DNA of 64,000 nt, from NCBI GenBank assembly GCA_025363755.1, contig JANYLQ010000002.1:1-64000 (forward strand), in the 5' to 3' direction. This document shows positions 53,279 through 62,127 of the stretch, in pieces. The notes under the pieces were generated by a model that searched no databases, was not told where the DNA came from, and saw only the letters and a list, made by a program, of their open reading frames with translations. Numbering within the stretch: the stretch's first letter is position 1; the number at the start of each line of letters is the position of its first letter. Position numbers and translations under genes: made by a program. The stretch is from Hyphomicrobiales bacterium (GTDB taxonomy: Bacteria; Pseudomonadota; Alphaproteobacteria; Rhizobiales; Aestuariivirgaceae).

Positions 53279-55329
53279 ACTTGCAAATTGAATATGTGCC
53301 GTTTGTAAGCTGGCCAGTTCTCGCCACCTTCGCAGTGCTTTGCCTGACAGCTATCATTTTCATGATCATCAACAAAAGACGCGGCACAATTTTGCGCGCG
53401 GCAACAGCGGTATTGTTATTGGCTTGCCTTGCAAACCCTACGATCCGTCAAGACGAGCGCGAACAATTGACTGATATCGCTGTCGCAATTGTAGATCAAA
53501 GCCAAAGTCAGAGTATAGGCCAACGCACCGCCCAAACACAAAACGCATTGACCCAATTGAAATCGCGATTGGATGCACTTGGCAACACTGAATTGCGCAT
53601 CACCAATGTGACTTCAGGCATTGAATCGGGTAGCGATGGAACCAGGCTGATGACGGCTCTCAGCAAAACCTTAGCAGACATTCCCAAAGATCGTTTTGCA
53701 GGAGCCTTTCTCATAACCGATGGCCAAGTTCACGATGTACCTCAAACTTTGATAGGGTTGGCCGGGCCAATTCACGGTCTAATCTCAGGCAGCAAAACGG
53801 AAAGCGACCGCCGCATCGTCCTCGATAGAAGTCCTCGCTTTGGCATCGTGGGTCAGGAACAATCAATCCAATTTCATGTAGAAGAGTCAAACGGTGATAA
53901 GTCGCCTCTCGCAGTGACGCTGCAAATCCCCGGCAATGACGCAACCAGTGTCGAAGTCATACCGGGCGTGGTCACTGATTTTCCTCTGAAAATTTCTCAT
54001 GCAGGTCAGAACTTTTTGGAACTTTCGGTTGCTATCCGCGAAGGCGAACTATCCAAAGAAAATAATCGCGCCGTTGCAGCCATCGAAGGTATCCGCGACC
54101 GCTTGCGTGTCTTGCTCGTATCAGGCCAACCACATGCAGGCGAACGCACATGGCGCGATCTGCTTAAGGCTGACGCTGCGGTGGATCTCGTTCATTTCAC
54201 AATTTTACGCCCCCCAGAAAAGCAAGATGGTACACCAACCAAAGAATTGTCGCTCATCGCATTTCCCACTCGTGAACTCTTCATCGATAAACTCGACCAA
54301 TTCGATCTGGTGATTTTTGATCGCTATCACCGCCAAGCTATTCTGCCCGACGCCTACATGTCCAACATCGCCGAATATGTAAAGAAGGGTGGTGCTGTAC
54401 TCGTGGCTTCAGGACCAGACTTCGCCGAAAGCGATGGAATATACGCAACTCCCTTGTCCGATATTTTGAGCGCCGCCCCCACAGGCCAAGTGACTGAAAC
54501 ACCATTTAAGCCAGCCCTGACGGATTTGGGTAAACGCCATCCCGTCACACGTGGACTACCCGGCGCTGGAGATGGCAAACCAACTTGGGGCCGCTGGTTC
54601 CGCTTAATCGATACACTCCCTGCTGCTGAAGCTGAAACATTAATGTCAGGACCTGACGATAAACCACTTCTGGTGCTCGCCCATCAAGGAGAGGGTCGCG
54701 TTGCGCAATTGCTGTCTGATCATGGCTGGCTGTGGGCGCGCGGCTTTGAAGGCGGTGGGCCACAAACCGAACTTCTGCGTCGCATGGCCCATTGGTTGAT
54801 GAAGGAACCAGATTTAGAGGAAGAAAAGCTATCGGCAAAACAATCTGGTGACAAACTTGTAATTACCCGCCAGACGCTCGCCGACAAAGCCGAAGACGTG
54901 GTTGTCACCACGCCGTCAGGCAAAACCCAAAGGGTGGAACTGGCAGGCAATGGCGCGGGGCAATTCAGAGCCACAATACCAATCACAGAAGCAGGCCTTC
55001 ACACGCTTAATGACGGCAAACTGATTGCTGCCACAGCCGTCGGCGCGGGTGATGCAAAAGAGGCATCTGACATTCGCGCAACTGCCGAAAAGCTTCAACC
55101 AGTCGCAACGGCCACAGGTGGTGGCGTAGCATGGATAGAAGATGGCTTGCCCAGTATCGGCAAATCCGCATCAGGCCAATTGATGACAGGTTCAGGCTGG
55201 ATGAACATCCGCGCCAATAATCAATTTCGCGTCACAGCAATCAGACAGGTTTCGCTATCCTCAACCTTGCTGAGTTTGGTGCTGTTGCTGATTGCCGCAT
55301 CAGCCATGTGGTTCCGCGAGGGCCGCTAG
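53275..55329 (+). CDS. Large membrane protein with glutamine-amidotransferase-like domain
   Basis: 684 aa. Two N-terminal helices (about residues 12-31 and 40-56) and one at the C-terminus (about 660-677) anchor a large extracytoplasmic part. A vWA-like fold covers residues 60-160 (DIAVAIVDQSQSQ). A class I GATase-like fold follows near residues 280-500 (LLVSGQPHAGERTW, LVIFDRYHRQAIL, VLVASGPDFAE). Partner of the preceding membrane protein in the MoxR operon. Its last 30 bases overlap the convergent GNAT gene. Confidence 0.82.
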   Translation: MNLQIEYVPFVSWPVLATFAVLCLTAIIFMIINKRRGTILRAATAVLLLACLANPTIRQDEREQLTDIAVAIVDQSQSQSIGQRTAQTQNALTQLKSRLDALGNTELRITNVTSGIESGSDGTRLMTALSKTLADIPKDRFAGAFLITDGQVHDVPQTLIGLAGPIHGLISGSKTESDRRIVLDRSPRFGIVGQEQSIQFHVEESNGDKSPLAVTLQIPGNDATSVEVIPGVVTDFPLKISHAGQNFLELSVAIREGELSKENNRAVAAIEGIRDRLRVLLVSGQPHAGERTWRDLLKADAAVDLVHFTILRPPEKQDGTPTKELSLIAFPTRELFIDKLDQFDLVIFDRYHRQAILPDAYMSNIAEYVKKGGAVLVASGPDFAESDGIYATPLSDILSAAPTGQVTETPFKPALTDLGKRHPVTRGLPGAGDGKPTWGRWFRLIDTLPAAEAETLMSGPDDKPLLVLAHQGEGRVAQLLSDHGWLWARGFEGGGPQTELLRRMAHWLMKEPDLEEEKLSAKQSGDKLVITRQTLADKAEDVVVTTPSGKTQRVELAGNGAGQFRATIPITEAGLHTLNDGKLIAATAVGAGDAKEASDIRATAEKLQPVATATGGGVAWIEDGLPSIGKSASGQLMTGSGWMNIRANNQFRVTAIRQVSLSSTLLSLVLLLIAASAMWFREGR

Positions 55330-55848
55330 CAGCTCATAAGAGCGCGGTGCTGAAAGCACCAAGCCTTTAGCAGTTGCCAATGCATGGGCTACAAGCTCAA
55401 GATATAAAAAACGCTTTGGATCATAAGTCCCAGGCAAATCCAACTGCCCTTCCGGCACTTGGTGAAAACCAACCCGCGAATAATAGGGCGGATCGCCCAC
55501 CAACAGCACCAAACTGTGTCCCAGCTCGAGCGCCTTGCTTAAACTCACCTGCATGAGTTTCAAACCAATCCCTAAATTCTGCCGTTTTGGGTGCACGGCA
55601 AGCGGCCCTAACAACAATGCGGGCTGCATGGCATGGCCAATCGTTATAGGCCAATAACTAATGCAGCCAGCGATACACACTTCAGAATCGCGAATTACCA
55701 GCGAAAGCCCTGGGGCGGCCGTATTGCCTTCACGCAGCCGGTAAGACGTCTTGGTACGCCGCGAGAGTCCAAAGGCATTATCCAGAATAGTTTCGATGAT
55801 GGGGATATCGGCATCAATCTGCGGAACGGGGGAGAATTCAAAGCTCAT
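55300..55848 (-). CDS. GNAT N-acetyltransferase
   Basis: 182 aa from the ATG at 55848. Acetyl-CoA motif A is LGPLAVHPKRQNLGIGLKLMQ with the Q/R-x-x-G-x-G/A loop. The VLLVGDPPYYSRVGFH segment is the usual motif B. It matches the YhbS-like subgroup of predicted acetyltransferases. Substrate unknown. Tail-to-tail overlap with the membrane protein gene. Confidence 0.88.
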   Translation of the reverse strand: MSFEFSPVPQIDADIPIIETILDNAFGLSRRTKTSYRLREGNTAAPGLSLVIRDSEVCIAGCISYWPITIGHAMQPALLLGPLAVHPKRQNLGIGLKLMQVSLSKALELGHSLVLLVGDPPYYSRVGFHQVPEGQLDLPGTYDPKRFLYLELVAHALATAKGLVLSAPRSYELLAALAEPHG

Positions 55849-55995
55849 GGTTTTCACATTCAGATGGGGAAGAATTAGCCTCACCCAAAAAGGCAAGACT
55901 GCTTAGCAAGCGCTCAAGCGTCGTCGCAGAAAAATGTGAATGATTTCGAACATAGAATTCGCGTTACAACGACGGCTGGTCCTCGTCAAGTATTC

Positions 55996-56463
55996 TTACC
56001 AATGCTCAGAAATGGGCAGCCCTTCAACGATTTCATCCAAGCGCCGCCGTGATCCCTCAGTAATATCCGCTGGAAGTTGCGCAATGGAGAAAAACTTCGC
56101 CTCTAAAATCTCGTGATTAGGCTTCCTAGTTTCAAGTCGAAATTCTCTTAAAATATAAAGACACACAAAATCGCCCGGAAACTTTTCTTCGTTCGAAAAA
56201 ATGCCGTGCAGCAAAAGCGGGCCTTCCGCCACAACCCCTGCTTCCTCGCGGATTTCGCGGATAGCTGAGGGAATGAGCAATTCTCCTCTCTCAACACCAC
56301 CACCTGGCAAAATCCAGCCCGGCGAATAAGATTGCTTCACCAACATCACAGCACCCGATGAATCAAAAATTGCAACACGCGCACCAAGCGTTTTTCCACG
56401 CGAAAGGCGCAAAAACGTTCTCAAGCCCAAGCGTGACAAAACCTTAAAGAAAATAGGATGCAT
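55996..56463 (-). CDS. Nudix hydrolase
   Basis: 155 aa with a complete Nudix box, GGGVERGELLIPSAIREIREEAGV. A basic N-terminus (RLGLRTFLRLSRGKTLGARV) precedes it. General (d)NTP or nucleotide-sugar pyrophosphatase type; substrate not predictable. Divergent from the ceramide synthase candidate, with an 85-base shared promoter region. Confidence 0.88.
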   Translation of the reverse strand: MHPIFFKVLSRLGLRTFLRLSRGKTLGARVAIFDSSGAVMLVKQSYSPGWILPGGGVERGELLIPSAIREIREEAGVVAEGPLLLHGIFSNEEKFPGDFVCLYILREFRLETRKPNHEILEAKFFSIAQLPADITEGSRRRLDEIVEGLPISEHW

Positions 56464-56548
56464 ATCTACTCCGACCTCGCTTGTGCCCGCCTCCTAATCG
56501 CTATAATTGATGCGCAATCAAGCGGCAACAATGAAGAGGTTATTCAAA

Positions 56549-57691
56549 ATGAGCGCAAACACAATCACCGTGCGCCCCGTGCTTAACAAAGCAGACAAAA
56601 TAACCTTCCTCAAAGTTCCGTTCGAAATCTATGCGAAGGATAAAAACTGGATTGCGCCACTTTTCTTGGAACGTCTAGAACATCTCGACCCCAAGAAAAA
56701 TCCTTATTTCGAACACGCCGATGCGCAGCTTTTCATTGCCGAAAAAAACGGCAAGCCCGTCGGCCGCATCTCGGCACAAATCGATCGCCTGCATCTGGAA
56801 CGCTATAATGATGATTGCGGACAGTTTGGCTTTCTCGAATCAATCGACGACGCCCACGTGTTTGCCGCTCTCTTCAGTGCCGCTGAAGATTGGTTGCATG
56901 GCAAAGGTATGAAACATATGAGAGGCCCTTTCAGCTTTTCCATCAATGATGAGTCAGGCTTGTTGATTGACGGCTTTGACACACCACCTAACAGCTTCAT
57001 GGGCCATGCCCTGCCCTATTACCAAAAACAAACCGAGGCGGCCGGGTTTAAAAAAGCCAAAGATTTGCACGCTTACATCCGCGATATGAAAACACCATTA
57101 CCCGCAGTTCTAGAACGAATTTATAAACGCGGATTGGCTACCGGCAATGTCACTATCCGCTGCATGAACAAATCTGACATTCAAAACGAAATCAAAATCG
57201 TCATTGATATTTTCAATGACGCGTGGAGCAATAATTGGGGCTATGTGCCCTTTACAGAAAAAGAGCTGGCAATGTTGGCAAAAAACCTGAAAATGCTGGT
57301 GGCCAAAGAGGCAGTGCAAATTGCATTCTATAAAGGCGAACCCGCTGCCTTTATCATAAGCATGCCAAACCTAAATGAATGGTTCTCAGGTTTGAACGGA
57401 AAGCTATTGCCTAAAGGCCTGCCACGCATGATAGGCAAACTCATCACCAAAAAATCAAAATCAATCCGTGTTCCATTAATGGGCGTGCGCCAGCATTTGC
57501 AAGATGGCACCTTGGGTTCGGTGCTTTCAATCGGCGTCATCAAAACCGTTTATGAATTTCACAAAGCACGCGGCGTTGAAGAAGTCGAAATGTCGTGGAT
57601 ATTAGAAGACAACACTCGCATGCGTCACATCCTAGAAGCTTCTGGCTCGCGTATCTATAAAACCTACCGCGTCTATGAAAAGAGCCTCTAA
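56549..57691 (+). CDS. bcerS: Predicted bacterial ceramide synthase (GNAT-like N-acyltransferase)
   Basis: 380 aa. The N-terminal part has the style of YghO-like N-acyltransferases (VPFEIYAKDKNWIAPLFLERLEHLDPKKNPYF-type start, then GKPVGRISAQIDRLH as an acyl-CoA loop). In Caulobacter, a GNAT-superfamily protein of this size N-acylates 3-ketosphinganine. Assignment rests on this and on the shared locus with spt, acyl carrier protein, reductase and ligase genes. AGAGG stands nine bases before the chosen ATG; upstream in-frame starts exist. Five bases before the phosphoesterase gene. Confidence 0.65.
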   Translation: MSANTITVRPVLNKADKITFLKVPFEIYAKDKNWIAPLFLERLEHLDPKKNPYFEHADAQLFIAEKNGKPVGRISAQIDRLHLERYNDDCGQFGFLESIDDAHVFAALFSAAEDWLHGKGMKHMRGPFSFSINDESGLLIDGFDTPPNSFMGHALPYYQKQTEAAGFKKAKDLHAYIRDMKTPLPAVLERIYKRGLATGNVTIRCMNKSDIQNEIKIVIDIFNDAWSNNWGYVPFTEKELAMLAKNLKMLVAKEAVQIAFYKGEPAAFIISMPNLNEWFSGLNGKLLPKGLPRMIGKLITKKSKSIRVPLMGVRQHLQDGTLGSVLSIGVIKTVYEFHKARGVEEVEMSWILEDNTRMRHILEASGSRIYKTYRVYEKSL

Positions 57692-57696
57692 ACACT

Positions 57697-58599
57697 ATGG
57701 GGTTTTCACTGGCGCATTTTTCTGATGTTCATTTAGGTCCGTTGCCAGAAGGATCGGCATTCGCCAACTTTTCGCCAAAACGTGTGATGGGTGCAATGTC
57801 TTGGGCTTTCAACAGACGACAAATTCATCTCCCGGAAATTGCAGAAGCCTTAATTAGTGACCTAAAAAACGCCAAACCAGATCATATTGCTTTCACAGGA
57901 GACCTCGTCAATATCGCAGCGCTCTCTGAATTTCGGAGGGGCGTGGAATGGTTGAAGAGTATCGGCCCATCAGACTGGCTCTCTTATGTCCCCGGCAATC
58001 ATGATGCCTATGTTGCAGTGCCGTGGGCAAAGAGCCTAGGTCTATTTGAAGGCTACATGACCAGCGACTTGCGCCAAGAAGAGCAGTTTCCCTTTGTGCG
58101 CATGCGCCGCAATGTAGCTCTGATCGGCATAAACGGCGCAATTCCGCAAAGCATGACTCGTGCTGGGGGCAGTGTAGGCCAAACCCAGCGCCAACGGTTG
58201 CGTGAAAAATTGAAATCATTGCGCGAACGTGGGTTCTACCGAACCGTGATGATTCACCACCCACCTGCCCCCGGCCTGGCCCATTCTTGGCGTTCGTTGT
58301 CTGACGCAGCCGAGCTCAAAGTCATTTTGGAACAAGAAGGCGCAGAGCTTGTTATCCACGGACACAACCACACTCGCACCTTGAATTGGTTAGAATCCTC
58401 TCATGGCGCGGTGCCCATCATCGGGGTTCCATCTGCATCAATGATCGAAGGCGGGTCGCATGAAACTGCATCATGGAACAATTATGAAATCGACCGCGCC
58501 AAAGGCAAATGGCAAACCCTAGTGTCGATCAGGCAATGGCAAGGACAAGAAAAATCGTTTAAGACAATTTCGGAATTTGAACTGGCGAAAACTTCATGA
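57697..58599 (+). CDS. Calcineurin-like metallophosphoesterase
   Basis: 300 aa. All metal motifs of the fold are there: FSDVHLGP, GDLVN, GNHDAY, HHPPAPG and HGHNHT. It resembles cytosolic class III phosphodiesterases and the UDP-diacylglucosamine hydrolase superfamily. Sandwiched between the ceramide synthase candidate and an LptF/G-type permease with gaps of 5 and 19 bases. It may therefore act on a lipid headgroup or nucleotide-activated lipid; this role is inference. Confidence 0.85.
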   Translation: MGFSLAHFSDVHLGPLPEGSAFANFSPKRVMGAMSWAFNRRQIHLPEIAEALISDLKNAKPDHIAFTGDLVNIAALSEFRRGVEWLKSIGPSDWLSYVPGNHDAYVAVPWAKSLGLFEGYMTSDLRQEEQFPFVRMRRNVALIGINGAIPQSMTRAGGSVGQTQRQRLREKLKSLRERGFYRTVMIHHPPAPGLAHSWRSLSDAAELKVILEQEGAELVIHGHNHTRTLNWLESSHGAVPIIGVPSASMIEGGSHETASWNNYEIDRAKGKWQTLVSIRQWQGQEKSFKTISEFELAKTS

Positions 58600-58618
58600 C
58601 CTTTGGCGATACTTCTAA

Positions 58619-59692
58619 ATGATGAGCATCATTGCAGGCTTTTTGTCTCGAATGATCTTGCTGCGCTTCTTTGTGCTGTTGTTGAGCATCACACTCTTTG
58701 TGCTGACGCTGGAGATTGTCGGTTTGCTCAATAGCATTTTAGCTATCGACGCGAGCCCCATAATGGCAGTCGGCCAATATGCGCTGGCGCGTAGTGCCAG
58801 CATTATTTCAACTTTCCTGCCTTTTTGTCTGTTGCTGGCTCTATTGCTCGCCATCACAGAGCTTTCTTACCGCAACGAAATGACAGCCATCTGGTCTGCC
58901 GGAATTTCGCCGTCCAGACTTATCGTAATGCTTTTACCTGTCGCTGTTGTTGTGGGGGCCATTCAATTTCTCATTTCCGATAAAGCCGTGCCTGCCGCTG
59001 CACCCTATCTTCATGACTGGGGCATTGGCGACTATGCCGCCAAAAAGTCCCACGTAAATCCTGGCGATCCCATCTGGATCAGATCTGGCCCTGATATCAT
59101 TCAAGCCAAGTCCGTGAATGCAGATCTCACTGAGATGAAAAACATTATCATATTCCGTCGGCAGGCCGATGGCCTGTTGCTCCAACAGCTTTATGTTGAA
59201 GAAGCAAAACTGGCTGGAATTATTTGGCAACTAAAAAATATTAATGTTTTCGACCGCGGCGGTCGTGTGCCCTATCACCTCAACGAAATGAACTATGCTG
59301 GTGGTCTGCGCGTGTTATCCGGCGCGCCAACAGATGACCCACAAGAAATGACGATCACTCAAATCAATGATTACATCGCCCATGATGGCTATGGGCAGCG
59401 ACCAGCTTACGTTTACCAAACTTGGTGGCACAAACGAATTTCGCCATTCATTGTTGCTTTGATAATGATCTCGCTTTGCATACCATTGGCGACACGATTC
59501 AGGCGGGGTGGCGGATTGGGGCCATTGCTTGGCGTTGGCGTAGGAATGGGATTTTTGTTTTTCGTCAGCGACGGTGTTGCGGCATCCATCGGCGAAATCG
59601 GCCTCGTAGCACCTTGGCTCGCGGCTTGGACGCCGATTATAGTGTTTGGTGCAATTGCGGCAGGCTTAGTTGCACGAACCGAACTCGCCTAA
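58619..59692 (+). CDS. LptF/LptG-family permease
   Basis: 357 aa with the YjgP/YjgQ plan: three N-terminal helices (to about residue 110), a large periplasmic jellyroll (about 120-265), then three C-terminal helices with HKRISPFIVALIMISLCIPLATRFRRGG. LptF and LptG extract lipopolysaccharide for transport to the outer membrane. A single copy inside a sphingolipid locus, without LptG or LptB nearby, suggests a paralogue for another lipid, but it could also be a housekeeping member. The adjacent second ATG is equally possible. Confidence 0.82.
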   Translation: MMSIIAGFLSRMILLRFFVLLLSITLFVLTLEIVGLLNSILAIDASPIMAVGQYALARSASIISTFLPFCLLLALLLAITELSYRNEMTAIWSAGISPSRLIVMLLPVAVVVGAIQFLISDKAVPAAAPYLHDWGIGDYAAKKSHVNPGDPIWIRSGPDIIQAKSVNADLTEMKNIIIFRRQADGLLLQQLYVEEAKLAGIIWQLKNINVFDRGGRVPYHLNEMNYAGGLRVLSGAPTDDPQEMTITQINDYIAHDGYGQRPAYVYQTWWHKRISPFIVALIMISLCIPLATRFRRGGGLGPLLGVGVGMGFLFFVSDGVAASIGEIGLVAPWLAAWTPIIVFGAIAAGLVARTELA

Positions 59693-59732
59693 AGCGTTTT
59701 GACTTTTCACAAAAAAGTCAAAAACGCCCTAG
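59693..59732 (+). repeat. Dispersed palindromic repeat, copy 3 (first hairpin only)
   Basis: AGCGTTTTGACTTTT and AAAAGTCAAAAACGC arms around CACA, with one extra base on one side. It begins right after the LptF-type stop codon, and its last bases contain the stop codon (TAG, read leftward) of the convergent spt gene. Matches the first 40 bases of copies 1 and 2. Confidence 0.85.
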
Positions 59733-60913
59733 TTTGCCACGACCTTTTTAAAAATTTCGATGATACGATCAATATCATCAAAACTATGCGCTGCCGAAAC
59801 TGAGCAGCGCAACAGGCACAAACGATTTGGGGTGCCAGGCGGCACTGCCATATTCACATAAACCCCGGATTCAAAAAGCGCATTCCATTTCGCAATGGTG
59901 GTGAGCTCATCTGGCATTTTCACAGCGATAACCGGGCTCACAACATCTGTGCCTGTTTCCAGACCAAGGGCCCGCAAGCCATCAAACAAGCGCTGCGAAT
60001 TATCCCACAAACGCTGGCGACGTTCTGGCTCTTTTGCTAAAACCTCCAAAGCGGCAATAGATGTCGCAACAGATGCAGGCGATGCAGAAGCGGTGAACAT
60101 ATAAGGGCGCATGGCATAGCGCAGTGTATCAAACAACGGATGATTTCCCGCACCAAAACCACCGATCGCCCCAATACTTTTGGAGAAAGTGCCAATCACA
60201 AAATCAACTCCATCTTCCAAGCCCGCCTCATCGCCAAGCCCACGCCCGTTTGGCCCAAGGACACCGAAAGAATGCGCATCATCAACCAGCAATTGAAAAT
60301 CATGCTTCTTTTTCAGCGCGACAAAATCAGCGAGTGGCGCGCGGTCTCCCAGCATCGAGTAGATTCCTTCGAGCACAACAAGTCTTCCGCCCCCAGTGTC
60401 ATCACGCGCCATGCGTTTATCAAGATCGGCCGCATCATTATGACGAAAGCGCACAAGTTTAGCGCCAGACAAAGTACAGCCATCATAAATCGACGAATGC
60501 GAATCTGCGTCGAGATAGATTGTGTCTTTGGGGCCTGCAAGCCCCGACAACATCCCAAGATTGGCTTGATAGCCTGTAGTGAAGACAATGCAATGCTTCA
60601 GACCTAAGAACTTGGCAAGCGAACGCTCCAATTCCTTATGCATCGCAAAGCTGCCATTGGCGATACGCGAACCAGTGGTACCCGTGCCAAATTCATCAAG
60701 CGCTTTTTTGCCCGCCGCAATCACACTTGGTTCGAAGGTGATGCCCATATAATTATTGGTACCAGCTAAAATAATTTCTCGATTGCCCACGATAGCTCGT
60801 GTTGGCGAAATCATTTGGTCATTGGTCACGCCGAGAGCGTTGACACCCATATCAATCATGCGTTGAAAGCGATCCGCTATAGCGCGGTGCTTTTCGAGAA
60901 GATCAACCATCAA
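59729..60913 (-). CDS. spt: Serine palmitoyltransferase
   Basis: 394-aa alpha-oxoamine synthase, PLP-dependent. It condenses serine with an acyl thioester to 3-ketosphinganine. Features: GTTGSRIANGSF near residue 77, stacking His138 in LDADSHSS, Asp210/His213 in LLVDDAHSFG, and the PLP-binding Lys244 in GTFSKSIGAIGG. The KBL/BioF/HemA relatives are alternatives, but the neighbouring acyl carrier protein, reductase and acyl-AMP ligase make sphingolipid synthesis much the best reading. Confidence 0.9.
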   Translation of the reverse strand: MMVDLLEKHRAIADRFQRMIDMGVNALGVTNDQMISPTRAIVGNREIILAGTNNYMGITFEPSVIAAGKKALDEFGTGTTGSRIANGSFAMHKELERSLAKFLGLKHCIVFTTGYQANLGMLSGLAGPKDTIYLDADSHSSIYDGCTLSGAKLVRFRHNDAADLDKRMARDDTGGGRLVVLEGIYSMLGDRAPLADFVALKKKHDFQLLVDDAHSFGVLGPNGRGLGDEAGLEDGVDFVIGTFSKSIGAIGGFGAGNHPLFDTLRYAMRPYMFTASASPASVATSIAALEVLAKEPERRQRLWDNSQRLFDGLRALGLETGTDVVSPVIAVKMPDELTTIAKWNALFESGVYVNMAVPPGTPNRLCLLRCSVSAAHSFDDIDRIIEIFKKVVAN

Positions 60914-61159
60914 TCAAGCCTTGTTCTTTTGGGCCGCAACATAGCGCGCCAAATCAATCACAGTGCGGGTTTCAGAAACGACATTCATCGGAATTTCGAT
61001 ATCAAAATGGTCTTCCACTTCCATAATGAAATCGAGCACCCCAACGGAATCAATATTGAGCTCCGCAGGAATATCGGTTTCTGCAGCAAGCAATTTACCC
61101 TCCAGATTGTAAGGTCCGAGCAGATCACAAATTATTGGGATAATTTCAGCTTCAGTCAT
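60914..61159 (-). CDS. Dedicated acyl carrier protein of ceramide synthesis
   Basis: 81 aa, acidic four-helix type. The phosphopantetheine site is Ser38 in NIDSVGVLDFIMEVED, with Val in place of the usual Leu of DSL. Between spt and the reductase gene, with one-base spacing to spt and an ATGA overlap upstream. It presumably delivers the acyl chain, loaded by the ligase encoded two genes upstream, to serine palmitoyltransferase. Confidence 0.9.
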   Translation of the reverse strand: MTEAEIIPIICDLLGPYNLEGKLLAAETDIPAELNIDSVGVLDFIMEVEDHFDIEIPMNVVSETRTVIDLARYVAAQKNKA

Positions 61160-62115
61160 TGCGCTGTTCTAACGGCTTGCTTTAACGGCGGCAACCACCC
61201 ATGGGCGCGATACCACGTCACAGTTTCAGCCAAGCCTTGCGCCAACCCAATTGCATCATCACGCGGCCATCCAGCGCCCCTAGCCACCCAATCACCGTGA
61301 TAAAGTTCATTCACTTTGCCACGATTGACCATACCTAATTGGCCACTAATTTTGCTGCCAAGCTCGCTAGCCATTGCGATGCCTGTAACTACACTTCTTG
61401 GTAGAAAAAACATGCGGTTCGGTTTGCCGCTGATGGCACGATTAAGTGCAGCGAGTTCATGCCAATTATGGCCGCCACTCATATCATCGATTTCAAGAAC
61501 ACCAATCTGCCTCCCCAAAGACGCGGAACAAACCACACGAGCAAAATCAGCCACATGCACCAATGAAAACTGCGCCTTTTTTTGCCCGGGCACCGCGGCC
61601 ACAGTTTTTTGCAAAGCCGCCAATAGAGGCAAAGTTGCCCTATCGCCTGGCCCATAAATTGCCGAAGGGCGCAGCGTCAAAATCTCCATTTCATTTTTGC
61701 GCGTCACTAAAAAATCTTCTGCCGCGCGTTTGCTGGCAGCATATGCCGATAATTCGGGATTACGCGCTGTTATCGACGACACATTCACAAATCGCTTCAC
61801 GCCATTGGCAACCGCCGCATTGAACACATTGCGAGTGCCACCAAAATTGACTTTGAAATAGCAATTCTCGTCAAAGGCGGAGATCGCGCCTGCCACGTGA
61901 ACTATAACATCAACATCTGAAACCAGTGCATTGAGCGCTGTCAGGTCATCAAGATCACCCTTAACAACCGTAACATTTGAATCAAACTGACCTTGCTGTG
62001 GTCTCCGCACCAACGCTTTCACCTGATAACCAACGCGCAACAACTCAGAAAGAATTGGCCTACCAGCAAATCCGCTGGCACCAGTCAGCGCAACACGCTT
62101 TACTTCCTTTGACAT
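61156..62115 (-). CDS. cerR: NAD(P)-dependent oxidoreductase, predicted ceramide reductase
   Basis: 319-aa extended SDR/epimerase fold. LTGASGFAGRPIL is the nucleotide loop, and the catalytic pair is Tyr125-x3-Lys129 in YAASK. In Caulobacter the homologous neighbour of spt reduces the 3-keto group, there after N-acylation (oxidised ceramide). ATGA overlap with the acyl carrier protein gene. The function is by locus homology. Confidence 0.85.
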   Translation of the reverse strand: MSKEVKRVALTGASGFAGRPILSELLRVGYQVKALVRRPQQGQFDSNVTVVKGDLDDLTALNALVSDVDVIVHVAGAISAFDENCYFKVNFGGTRNVFNAAVANGVKRFVNVSSITARNPELSAYAASKRAAEDFLVTRKNEMEILTLRPSAIYGPGDRATLPLLAALQKTVAAVPGQKKAQFSLVHVADFARVVCSASLGRQIGVLEIDDMSGGHNWHELAALNRAISGKPNRMFFLPRSVVTGIAMASELGSKISGQLGMVNRGKVNELYHGDWVARGAGWPRDDAIGLAQGLAETVTWYRAHGWLPPLKQAVRTAQ

Positions 62116-62127
62116 GAACTGAAACTC

